Source: a virus. Taken from it: a DNA stretch of 49,641 bases. The notes beneath the pieces are model-generated. The model was not told the DNA's origin. It saw nothing but the letters and a program-made list of their open reading frames with translations, and ran no database searches. The translations under genes were made by a program, and so were the position numbers. This document shows, piece by piece, positions 27,086-33,578 of the stretch; the first letter of the stretch is position 1; each line of letters begins with the position of its first letter. Location: positions 1 through 49,641 of IMG/VR virus record IMGVR_UViG_3300022602_000150. The stretch is one strand, 5' to 3'.

Positions 27086-27117
27086 GTGAGATCCACCGAT
27101 GATGCGCGTTATCCTAT

Positions 27118-27125
27118 TATTTATG
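27118..27125 (-). promoter_or_regulatory. T4-type late promoter (CATAAATA) at the head of the tail block
   Basis: CATAAATAATAG on the minus strand, 32 bases before ATG 27085. It shares GGCCATAAATAA with the gp25 promoter. It probably drives the tube-cap, gp53, hub and gp5 genes. Confidence 0.75.
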
Positions 27126-27226
27126 GCCGCTATAAACCCCCTATATAACAAAGGTAAATTGACTTCAACCACGGATGTTCCGCAAATTACAATGGTTTAA
27201 CCAAATCCGTTAAGGAAAGGCGCGTG

Positions 27227-28081
27227 ATGATAAAGGGCTCCCCCACAAAGATAAAGTACCTAACCAATAAGGACCTGTTGGAGGAGATACATACCAGCAA
27301 GAAAACCTACTGCGAATTCATCGAACCCAGATACGGTAACTATGACATCATAGTCAACGATCTCAACAAGGTAACGCAGGAATCTCTGGATGAGGCGCGC
27401 AGGAAGAAGGTCGCGCAGGAGACGATACGACGCAAGAAGGAGATGATATCACAGGGCGTTAAAACCCCCGTCATCAGCTTCACGCTTGACGACGTTCCCC
27501 AAGAAAGCATAGTCATACGCCTGATGACGTTTGAACACATACCTATCAACGAGGAGAAGGTGCACAAGGCCAAGACCGAGGCGGATAGGCACATCAAATG
27601 CAACTTCCCACCATTCCAACATTTCATCATCAAGGATGAGGAGTTCGTGTGCGTGGGCAAGAGCCATTGGCAGGGCGGATTGGAGAACGGATGGTTCTGT
27701 GTCACGCATGGCAAGATGACCAACAGATTGGCCATGATGTTCATGAAGCTGGTTGAACGCTACGGGCATCGAGGTAACTGGCGAGGTTACACATACCTGG
27801 ACGAGATGAAGAACCAAGCGCTGCTACAGCTCAGCCAGATAGGCCTGCAGTTTGATGAGAGCAGATCAGACACTCCTAATCCCTTCGCATACTACACGGC
27901 GGCCATAACCAACAGCTTCACCCGCGTGCTCAACATAGAGAAGAAGAACCAAAACATCCGCGACGATCTGCTGACCATGGCAGGAGCGACACCAAGCTAC
28001 ACCCGCCAAACCGAGAACGAGATGAAGAGGCTGGCAGCCTCAACCGCAACCGCAACCGCCCCCGCCAAGGAGGACAAATAG
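27227..28081 (+). CDS. gp55: Late-transcription sigma factor gp55
   Basis: A 284-residue protein. Residues about 165-265 hold a minimal sigma-70 region 2: 'TNRLAMMFMKLVERYGHRGNWRGYTYLDEM.NQALLQLSQIGLQFDES', 'NPFAYYTAAITNSFTRVLNIEKKNQNIRDDLL'. This is the gp55 pattern; in T4, gp55 directs host RNA polymerase to TATAAATA late promoters together with gp33 and the sliding clamp. T4 gp55 has 185 residues; the extra N-terminal 150 here ('KYLTNKDLLEEI', 'YC.FI.PRYGNYDIIV', 'FIIKDEEFVCVGKSHWQGG') form a domain of unknown role seen in environmental relatives. GTG 27224 is possible, but AAGGAAAGG spaces better to ATG 27227. No strong promoter is visible upstream. It is followed by gp47 and gp46. Confidence 0.88.
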   Translation: MIKGSPTKIKYLTNKDLLEEIHTSKKTYCEFIEPRYGNYDIIVNDLNKVTQESLDEARRKKVAQETIRRKKEMISQGVKTPVISFTLDDVPQESIVIRLMTFEHIPINEEKVHKAKTEADRHIKCNFPPFQHFIIKDEEFVCVGKSHWQGGLENGWFCVTHGKMTNRLAMMFMKLVERYGHRGNWRGYTYLDEMKNQALLQLSQIGLQFDESRSDTPNPFAYYTAAITNSFTRVLNIEKKNQNIRDDLLTMAGATPSYTRQTENEMKRLAASTATATAPAKEDK

Positions 28082-28100
28082 GTCTTAAACTCGTGGTTCG

Positions 28101-28130
28101 TTGACTTATACCAAGCCGCCAAGGCATAAT
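28101..28130 (+). promoter_or_regulatory. Sigma-70-like promoter before gp47
   Basis: TTGACT at 28101-28106, an 18-base spacer, and CATAAT at 28125-28130. It shares GTTGACTTA with the 31475 site. The gp47 ATG is 26 bases downstream of the -10 box. Confidence 0.65.
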
Positions 28131-28156
28131 ACATGCAAAGCCGCCTGGGATAACGC

Positions 28157-29179
28157 ATGAAACACAGAGATATAGATTTCTCGAAGACCGTGGTGTTCAC
28201 TGATCTACACTACGGTCTTCGCAACAACAGCCGCGACCACAACGCTGCCTGCGAGGGATTCATCAAATGGATGATCGAGCAGGCGGAGGAATGGGGCACA
28301 AAGACCTGCATATTTGGCGGGGATTGGCACCACGTGAGATCGGCCATCAACATATCCACCCTCAACTACAGCGTCAGCGGTCTGAGGATGCTGAACGACT
28401 ACTTTGATGATGTGGTGTTCCTCCTCGGTAACCATGATCTGTTCTACCGAGACAAGTATGAGATCCACAGCATACCCTACATCGACCAATACCCTAACAT
28501 ACATCTCATAGACACCATCACGGAGATCGGAGATGTGGCCTTCATCCCTTGGTTGGTGGGTGATGAATGGAAGAAGATACAGAGGATCAAGTCACCCTAC
28601 ATGTTTGGTCACTTTGAGCTGCCCAGCTTCAAGATGAACGCCATGGTGGAGATGCCAGACCATGGCTTGCTAAACAAGGATCACTTCGCCAATCAGAAGC
28701 AGGTGTTCAGCGGGCATTTCCACAAGCGGCAGAACAAGGGCACCATATGGTACACGGGTAACTGCTTCCCACACGATTACAGCGATGCCTGGGATGACGA
28801 CCGCGGCATGATGTTCTGGGAGCCGGGCAAGGAACCCAGGTTCAAGGCATACCCAGGCGCACCCAAGTATCGAACGCTCACGCTAAGCCAGGTGCTGAGG
28901 GATCCCGCGGCACACATAGATGAGAACACCTACGCCCGCATCACGGTTGACGTTGACATCAACTATGAGGAGGCCAACTTCATGAAGGAGATGTTCGAGA
29001 ACGAGCTGCGTGCCAAGGACGTGCATCTGCAGACCAAGAGGTCGGACGACCTTGACGTGGATGAGACGGCTGAGATCAACTTCGAGAGCGTCGACACCAT
29101 CGTGATAACGCATCTGCAGAGCATAGAGTCAAACACCATCGACTCCAACAAGCTCATCAGCATATACCAGGGAGTTTGA
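28157..29179 (+). CDS. gp47: Recombination nuclease subunit gp47 (Mre11-like)
   Basis: A 340-residue calcineurin-type phosphoesterase with all motifs in order: D16-L-H18 (DLHYG), GGDWHH at 54-59, GNHD at 91-94, GHFE at 151-154 and SGHFHKRQ at 185-192. These supply the two-metal site of the Mre11/SbcD family. With gp46 it resects DNA ends for recombination-dependent replication and helps degrade host DNA. Length equals T4 gp47 (339). The ATG has only a weak GGGAT upstream. The gene ends 3 bases before the gp46 start, as in T4-type genomes. Confidence 0.95.
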   Translation: MKHRDIDFSKTVVFTDLHYGLRNNSRDHNAACEGFIKWMIEQAEEWGTKTCIFGGDWHHVRSAINISTLNYSVSGLRMLNDYFDDVVFLLGNHDLFYRDKYEIHSIPYIDQYPNIHLIDTITEIGDVAFIPWLVGDEWKKIQRIKSPYMFGHFELPSFKMNAMVEMPDHGLLNKDHFANQKQVFSGHFHKRQNKGTIWYTGNCFPHDYSDAWDDDRGMMFWEPGKEPRFKAYPGAPKYRTLTLSQVLRDPAAHIDENTYARITVDVDINYEEANFMKEMFENELRAKDVHLQTKRSDDLDVDETAEINFESVDTIVITHLQSIESNTIDSNKLISIYQGV

Positions 29180-29182
29180 TGC

Positions 29183-30964
29183 ATGCTCAAGGTCAAGAAC
29201 ATAACGGTTAAGAACTTCATGAGCGTGGGCGCCGTCACGCAGAGCATCAACCTCAACAAGAACGGCATCACGCTGGTGCTAGGCGAGAACCTAGACATGG
29301 GAGGCAACGGTTCGCGCAACGGCGTGGGCAAGAGCACCATACTCAACGCCATCAGCTACGGCCTATACGGCCTGCCCCTGACCAACATCAAGCGAGACAA
29401 CCTGGTCAACAAGATCAACCAGAAGAACATGAGCGTGAGCATCGAGTTCGAGGTCAACGGCCATAGGTATCGCATAGAACGCGGTCGCAAGCCAAACTTC
29501 TTCCGCTACATAGTGGACGACGAGCATGTCAAGACGCAGGACACTGATGAGGCACAGGGCGAGAACAAGGACACACAGGTCGAGATCGAACGCCTGCTGG
29601 GCCTCAGCCACACGCTGTTCAAGCACATCGTGGCGCTGAACACCTACACGGAACCATTCCTAGATCTTGGTGCATCCAAGCAGCGGGAGATCATCGAGGA
29701 GCTGCTGGGCATCACGCAGCTGAGCAAGAAGTCTGACAACCTCAAGGAGCTGATCAAATCCACCAAGCAGGAGATCGAGCGGGAGGAGTTCCGAATACGC
29801 ACGGTGAAGACCTCAAACGAGAAGATACAGAACACCATACAGGAGTTTGAGCGCAAGGTATCGGCCTGGGAGTCCAACCATCTCAGCGAGATCAGCGTGA
29901 TAGAAGCGGCCATCGATCAGCTGGAGAGGCTGGACATCGAATCGGAGCTGGCATCCCACAGGGACGTTGAGCTGCATCGGGAGCTCAGCAAGGCGGTGGA
30001 GCAGTTCAAACGCGAGGTCACGGCCAAGAACAGGCACGTGTCGCAGCTGGAGACACAGCTTAACGCGCTGATAGCACAATACGATAGGGCCAACGACAGC
30101 AAGGAATGCCCCATGTGCGGGCAGGGCGTCAAGGGGCATAACCATGAGAAGATAGTGGGAGATCTGGTCACCAGGGTGGCTGAGCTTGACTCACAGGTGC
30201 AGGCCGAGAGAGACGAGCTGACCGCCCTTGATTCCCAGCTGGCGGAGATGCAGCCGATCCTAAACGCCATGGGCAAGCCAAGCACGTTCTACCCCACGCT
30301 CAAGGAGGCGTTGGAGCACAAGAACACGCTGGACCAGCTGCACAAGGATCTATCGAAGGAGCGAGATGCCGCTAACCCATACTCCGATCAGGCCAAGACC
30401 CTAAGCGACACTCTGCAGGAGGTCACCTATGATGCACTCAACACATTGGTCAAGGATCGCGAACACCAGGAGTTCCTGCTCAAGCTGCTGACCAGCAAGG
30501 ACAGCTTCATACGCAAGCGCATCGTTGACCAGAATCTGGCATACCTAAACAAGAGATTGGCCGACTATCTGGACAAGCTGGGACTCCCGCACACCGTCAA
30601 GTTCCTCAACGATCTATCAACGGAGATCACGTTCATGGGGCAGGATCTAGACTTTGATAACCTATCAAGGGGAGAGCGCACGAGGTTGATACTGGGATTG
30701 AGCCTCAGCTTCCGAGACATATTCGAGAACACCAACACCGCGATCGATCTCATCTTCGTGGACGAGCTGTTGGACAACGGCATGGATCCAGCCGGGCTAG
30801 AGGGTGCGGTCGGCTTGCTCAAGAAGATGGAGCGCGAGCGTGCCAAGAATGTGTTCGTCATATCGCATCGCGAGGAGCTGATCAACCGCGTGAGCAGCGT
30901 GCTAACCGTGTTCAAGGAGAACGGATTCACGTCATTCAGTGACAACCATGAGCCGGTTAACTGA
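29183..30964 (+). CDS. gp46: Recombination nuclease subunit gp46 (Rad50-like ATPase)
   Basis: A 593-residue SMC-type ATPase (T4 gp46 has 560). It carries Walker A 'RNGVGKST' at 45-52, a Q-loop region 'ALNTYTEPFLDLG', two long coiled-coil arms (about 165-300 and 325-420) joined by the zinc hook CPMCG with C309 and C312, signature 'LSRGER' at 494-499, Walker B 'DLIFVDE' at 522-528 and an H-loop 'VISHRE'. It dimerises through the hook, binds gp47 and drives ATP-dependent end processing. GGGAG nine bases upstream marks the ATG. No anomalies are visible. Confidence 0.95.
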   Translation: MLKVKNITVKNFMSVGAVTQSINLNKNGITLVLGENLDMGGNGSRNGVGKSTILNAISYGLYGLPLTNIKRDNLVNKINQKNMSVSIEFEVNGHRYRIERGRKPNFFRYIVDDEHVKTQDTDEAQGENKDTQVEIERLLGLSHTLFKHIVALNTYTEPFLDLGASKQREIIEELLGITQLSKKSDNLKELIKSTKQEIEREEFRIRTVKTSNEKIQNTIQEFERKVSAWESNHLSEISVIEAAIDQLERLDIESELASHRDVELHRELSKAVEQFKREVTAKNRHVSQLETQLNALIAQYDRANDSKECPMCGQGVKGHNHEKIVGDLVTRVAELDSQVQAERDELTALDSQLAEMQPILNAMGKPSTFYPTLKEALEHKNTLDQLHKDLSKERDAANPYSDQAKTLSDTLQEVTYDALNTLVKDREHQEFLLKLLTSKDSFIRKRIVDQNLAYLNKRLADYLDKLGLPHTVKFLNDLSTEITFMGQDLDFDNLSRGERTRLILGLSLSFRDIFENTNTAIDLIFVDELLDNGMDPAGLEGAVGLLKKMERERAKNVFVISHREELINRVSSVLTVFKENGFTSFSDNHEPVN

Positions 30965-30971
30965 TAACTAA

Positions 30972-31478
30972 ATGATGGCGGTGAACGGGAAAAACAAGGG
31001 GTCTGTCTTTGAACGCAAGATAGCTAACATGCTAAGCGAGCGGTTCGAGCAGCGACTCGGCAAGAAGAACGGTTTCAGGCGTAACCCAGATTCGGGTTCG
31101 TTCTTTGGCGGCAACAACGCCGTGAGGACGGAATCGTACGATCTGGATTATGCCGTGTTTGGAGACCTCATATGCCCAAGGAGCTTCGCATACAGCGTGG
31201 AATGCAAGCATTACAAGACGCCTCCCAGCTTCAAATCGGTGGTGTCTCACAGCGTCAAACAGTGGGACGGTTGGCTGGAGCAGGCCGAGAGGGATGCGGC
31301 ATCCAGCAGCCGCAGGATGAGCCTGATCATCAAGTACAACAACGTGGATGAGATAGTGTTCCTCAGGGAACCCATACCAGGCATGCACCACACCAAATAC
31401 AGGGACTATTTCGTGCATCTGCTGGAGGATTGGCTGAAGCTGCCAGACGATGCGTTCTTCGCGGAGGAGCAGCGTTGA
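30972..31478 (+). CDS. PD-(D/E)xK nuclease-like protein (Holliday-junction resolvase type)
   Basis: A 168-residue protein. The order of motifs fits the restriction-endonuclease fold: an N-terminal helix with Glu ('GSVFERKIANMLSERF'), 'FRRNPDSGSFFGG', a strand with Asp ('YAVFGDLICP') and 'YSVECKHYK', which is the E-x-K motif, then 'SLIIKYNN'. The pattern resembles phage resolvases and nucleases of the Hjc/VRR type. Directly after gp47 and gp46, it would suit processing of recombination intermediates. The tandem ATGs at 30972 and 30975 lack a clear ribosome binding site. Its TGA lies inside the -35 box of the next promoter. Nuclease activity is inferred; substrate unknown. Confidence 0.65.
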   Translation: MMAVNGKNKGSVFERKIANMLSERFEQRLGKKNGFRRNPDSGSFFGGNNAVRTESYDLDYAVFGDLICPRSFAYSVECKHYKTPPSFKSVVSHSVKQWDGWLEQAERDAASSSRRMSLIIKYNNVDEIVFLREPIPGMHHTKYRDYFVHLLEDWLKLPDDAFFAEEQR

Positions 31479-31504
31479 CTTACATCCCACCAATAGGCTA
31501 TACA
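31475..31504 (+). promoter_or_regulatory. Sigma-70-like promoter before the 268-residue gene
   Basis: TTGACT at 31475-31480, an 18-base spacer, and TATACA at 31499-31504. The ATG lies at 31533 with GGAGG before it. Confidence 0.68.
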
Positions 31505-31532
31505 TACAACACCAATCACGGAGGCGAGGCGG

Positions 31533-32339
31533 ATGTTCGGTAACGATTCCAATGGTGGGTTCCAACGCAGGAACTGGGAGAGAACCTATCGGGTCGATCT
31601 CGATGCTGTGACCAAGAGGAACCTACACAACTACATGGGACAGGAGCTGCTGTACTACAACTCCATGGTATCAGAGTTTAACAGCAAGGTCAGGGTGCTC
31701 TACAAGGAGATATCCGACATGAAGGATCAGCAGGAGAAGCTGTGGCTGTTGGTCGCACAGACGGGTCAGGACCTGCGTGCGTTGTCAGGGAAACCCACGG
31801 AGGAGTGGCCGGAGTCATTCAGGTCCCATGCCAACATCATAGCCAAGGATGGTAGATTCTCCATATCCGACCGCATGATGATGATATACGACATCGCCGC
31901 GGCCAAGGCCATATTGGATCCAAACGTGAGGCGATCCATAGCGGCGGAGATACTGCGCTGGGTGCAGCCACAGGCCAAGCAGATAGGCATGGCCAACGAG
32001 AGCTCAACCGGGCAGATGAGATCGCCGCTGCAGATGCTGCAGCCCATGGAGATAGAGAACAAGAGGCACGTGCAGCTAAACGGCGATTCAGCCAGGGTGA
32101 CGTACGACCCGGAGCGCAAGGCCACATCCATCAGGATACCCTACTCCAAGCAGGAGATAGTGATAGAGAACCAGGATCTAACCAAGATGCCGCACGATCA
32201 CATAATCATACGGCAGAAGCCCGGCGTGATACCCAAGATGGACACGCCGTGGCAGCTGACCGTCAAGGAGGGGACAGGCAGGTATCTGCTGGATCTGATT
32301 GACATGGTGCCGTATCCCAAGCGCAAGCCGCGCAGATGA
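31533..32339 (+). CDS. Unknown 268-residue protein with its own early-type promoter
   Basis: A well-supported reading frame: GGAGG eight bases before ATG 31533 and a TTGACT/TATACA promoter 29 bases upstream of the start. The sequence begins MFGNDSNGGFQRRNWERTYR. Residues about 35-80 are helical with a short coiled segment ('FNSKVRVLYKEISDMKDQQEKLW'). Residues 95-160 are helical and charged. The C-terminal 100 residues look beta-rich with basic ends ('HIIIRQKPGVIPKMDTPWQLTVKEG', ending KRKPRR). There is no signal peptide, membrane segment, catalytic motif or zinc ligand set. I do not recognise the family. Position after the recombination genes suggests a DNA- or RNA-related role, but this is only context. 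Confidence 0.6.
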   Translation: MFGNDSNGGFQRRNWERTYRVDLDAVTKRNLHNYMGQELLYYNSMVSEFNSKVRVLYKEISDMKDQQEKLWLLVAQTGQDLRALSGKPTEEWPESFRSHANIIAKDGRFSISDRMMMIYDIAAAKAILDPNVRRSIAAEILRWVQPQAKQIGMANESSTGQMRSPLQMLQPMEIENKRHVQLNGDSARVTYDPERKATSIRIPYSKQEIVIENQDLTKMPHDHIIIRQKPGVIPKMDTPWQLTVKEGTGRYLLDLIDMVPYPKRKPRR

Positions 32340-32348
32340 CGGCGGCCA

Positions 32349-32383
32349 AGAAAAAACCGGAACTGTTAGGCGCAGTTCCGGTT
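32349..32383 (-). terminator. Rho-independent terminator (minus strand)
   Basis: Perfect 11-bp stem AACCGGAACTG / CAGTTCCGGTT (32355-32365 and 32373-32383) with a 7-base loop. On the minus strand it is followed by TTTTTTCTT. On the plus strand there is no U-tract, so it works for leftward RNA. Confidence 0.9.
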
Positions 32384-32421
32384 CAAGGCTACATCGTTGA
32401 ATGCCGGCTCAAAGCATCAAC
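32351..32421 (-). ncRNA. Putative small RNA of about 70 nucleotides
   Basis: A complete transcription unit without a gene: promoter TTGACT-17-TACAAT at 32456-32428 (minus strand), a predicted start near 32421 and a strong terminator ending near 32351. The RNA would have a 5' stem-loop (TTGATGC at 32420-32414 pairing with GCATTCAA at 32404-32397, one bulge), about 13 unpaired bases, and the terminator hairpin. It holds no convincing reading frame. It lies antisense to the leader of the 32461-32757 gene and just beyond the 3' end of the 268-residue gene. I do not recognise the RNA family. It could instead be only the promoter and terminator of a decaying gene, but the tight spacing argues for an RNA product. 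Confidence 0.6.
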
Positions 32422-32427
32422 ATTGAT

Positions 32428-32456
32428 ATTGTAAGGCAAAGAGGGACCTAAGTCAA
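32428..32456 (-). promoter_or_regulatory. Sigma-70-like promoter of the putative small RNA
   Basis: On the minus strand TTGACT (32456-32451), a 17-base spacer, and TACAAT (32433-32428). Same TTGACTTA core as the promoters at 2890, 28101 and 31475. Confidence 0.68.
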
Positions 32457-32460
32457 AAAC

Positions 32461-32757
32461 ATGGAACAGAAAAACAAGAAATTCTTCCCGCAAGAGGCCA
32501 AACCCAGCGCGCCAAAGGCCGCTCCAAAGTCTGGTCGATCTGGCTTCCAAGCTAGGAAGGTGCCGGATTTCCACCATGCCACCCCCGCCGGACCTTGCAC
32601 CAATCTGCGAGATCTATTTGACAACTACGTGGATACCAACTATAAAAAGATGCCAGATGATCGGCGGAAGGCGCTGTGGCAGAAGGTTGCCATGGACATG
32701 CTGTCCGAACCGTTTGGCAGGATAGGCGAAATAATAGAAAGTCATCTCTCCAAGTGA
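32461..32757 (+). CDS. Unknown small basic protein, 98 residues
   Basis: Begins MEQKNKKFFPQEAKPSAPKA; residues 1-35 are Lys/Pro/Ala/Ser-rich and probably disordered. Residues 40-98 ('LRDLFDNYVDTNYKKMPDDRRKALWQKVAMDMLSEPFGRIGEIIESHLSK') look like a compact helical domain. The ribosome binding site is poor: GAGGGA lies about 14 bases before the ATG. The leader overlaps the promoter of the antisense small RNA. Codon use looks like the surrounding phage genes, which supports it being real. I do not recognise it; a small nucleic-acid-binding protein is possible because of the basic N-terminus, but that is a guess. Confidence 0.55.
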   Translation: MEQKNKKFFPQEAKPSAPKAAPKSGRSGFQARKVPDFHHATPAGPCTNLRDLFDNYVDTNYKKMPDDRRKALWQKVAMDMLSEPFGRIGEIIESHLSK

Positions 32758-33152
32758 GGGATCTACGAGGCACATCATACTCAAACATCATCAAGTTAGG
32801 CACACCATAAGGCTCTCAAATCTCCCCAAGACATAGCGAATAAGACTGCATCATACTGGCTCTAGCATGGTGGTGTGATCCACCCGTGAAAGGATAACGA
32901 ACAGGTTATCACACTCACGACAGGGAACGTGTCCGTGAAGCCCTGGTCCAGGAGAACGGAAGAAAGGATCACAGCCGCCGCCTGTCTGCGCCGCCTGTGA
33001 TGCTCGGATGCCGTCACATGCCGTGCGGCTACCGGGCAGTGTGGTAGACATACCATGACCGAACGTGGGGGTTAGATCCCCCGAGTGCAACACCTCACAT
33101 GCTGGAATTAGGCGTTCCGCCAGCTCGCATAACATGCGCAGGGTGTCACGGC

Positions 33153-33238
33153 ATGACCTATAGACTCATCAGAAGGATCTACATGGCGCGCTCCCCGCAA
33201 GGGGAGTGCTATGACCTCAGATCTATCAGAATGATCTA
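33153..33238 (+). repeat. Two imperfect direct repeats flanking a GCAA-capped hairpin
   Basis: ATGACCT followed by ATCAGAAGGATCTA (33153-33159, 33168-33181) recurs as ATGACCT plus ATCAGAATGATCTA (33211-33217, 33225-33238), 57-58 bases apart. Between them is GCGCTCCCC-GCAA-GGGGAGTGC (33188-33209), a 9-bp stem (one G-U pair) with a GNRA tetraloop. Confidence 0.6.
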
Positions 33239-33250
33239 TAGTATAATATG

Positions 33251-33322
33251 ATGGAAACGTTAGATGATGAAAGAGAAGAGCGCAAGCGATTCGAATTGAA
33301 TCATCTAACTGATGTGCGTTAA
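33251..33322 (+). CDS. Possible 23-residue mini-ORF
   Basis: METLDDEREERKRFELNHLT then DVR, stop TAA at 33320-33322 in the centre of the near-palindrome at 33310-33332; an ATG also lies directly before it at 33248. A TATAAT (33242-33247) overlaps the start region but there is no ribosome binding site. Charged composition looks protein-like, yet the length is too small to be sure. Confidence 0.2.
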   Translation: METLDDEREERKRFELNHLTDVR

Positions 33323-33332
33323 ACGCACATCA
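33310..33332 (-). terminator. Near-palindromic hairpin after the gp26 operon
   Basis: TGATGTGCGT-TAA-ACGCACATCA, a 10-bp stem with a 3-base loop, 21 bases past the stop of the small chaperone-like gene at 33354. There is no U-tract on either strand, so it may be a pause or 3'-end-protecting hairpin rather than a true terminator. Confidence 0.45.
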
Positions 33333-33353
33333 CCAAACAGAGAACACGATGCA

Positions 33354-33578
33354 TCAACCTATGAGCTTACCGCCGCTCTTGGGAGCCATCGCCTCAAAGT
33401 GCCTCTCAACGACCTTGGACATGATCCTGCGCTGCTCATTGGTGGTCAGCCATGCGTCGTTGTAATCCAGCCCGCCGTTCATGTAATACACCAGGGTTGA
33501 TATCTCCTCGTTGATGATCTTGCGATTCCTGTCCATGATCTTCAGCATCTCTGTGATCAGGTCAGGATCCATGGTCAT
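33354..33578 (-). CDS. Small tail or baseplate assembly protein (chaperone-like)
   Basis: A 74-residue protein (MTMDPDLITEMLKIMDRNRK...). Conserved-looking part: 'EISTLVYYMNGGLDYNDAW.TTNEQRRIMSKVVERHFEAM'. A '.YYMNGG...DA' pattern following the gp26-like gene is familiar from environmental T4 phages, where it is taken as a hub assembly factor comparable to gp51. The start ATG overlaps the gp26 stop as TGATG (33578); ATG 33572 is an alternative. It is transcribed with the gp26-like gene from the late promoter at 34478-34485. Exact role uncertain. Confidence 0.6.
   Translation of the reverse strand: MTMDPDLITEMLKIMDRNRKIINEEISTLVYYMNGGLDYNDAWLTTNEQRRIMSKVVERHFEAMAPKSGGKLIG

Larger units (their letters stand above)
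32758..33353. other. Gene-free structured region of about 600 bases
   Basis: No convincing protein gene on either strand. It holds many short inverted repeats: GGTGG/CCACC near 32870; ATCACAG/CTGTGAT (about 32968-33002); GGGGG/CCCCC (33067-33082); CGCAT/ATGCG (33126-33138); a 9-bp stem with GCAA loop (33188-33209); a 10-bp stem (33259-33268 with 33300-33309); and a 23-base near-palindrome (33310-33332). Two partial direct repeats flank the GCAA hairpin. I could not fit a tRNA cloverleaf or a known ribozyme. It may be a non-coding RNA locus, an origin-like element or the remains of an RNA cluster. Confidence 0.6.

Noticed and set aside
27086-27172. Longer N-terminus (29 residues) for the tube-cap-like protein
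   Set aside because: It would span the late promoter at 27118-27125; GGTGGA marks ATG 27085.
27159-27193. TTGACT ... TACAAT as a promoter for gp55
   Set aside because: The spacer would be 23 bases, too long for sigma-70. Neither box has a good partner at 16-18 bases.
33055-33095. tRNA-like T-arm (GGGGGTTAGATCCCCC) in the gene-free region
   Set aside because: The loop lacks the T-T-C-R-A order, the following seven bases do not pair with any upstream acceptor strand, and no anticodon arm fits. It is kept only as a hairpin.
32851-33135. 94-residue minus-strand frame with a CRECDN segment
   Set aside because: Overlaps many inverted repeats, has no ribosome binding site, and its amino acid composition (G/P/R/C/T-rich) is unlike the phage proteins around it.
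32961-33238. Group I or II intron or RNase P RNA in the gene-free region
   Set aside because: I looked for the conserved core sequences of these RNAs (group I P/Q/R/S, group II domain V, RNase P GAGGAAAGTCC) and found none, and no flanking split gene.
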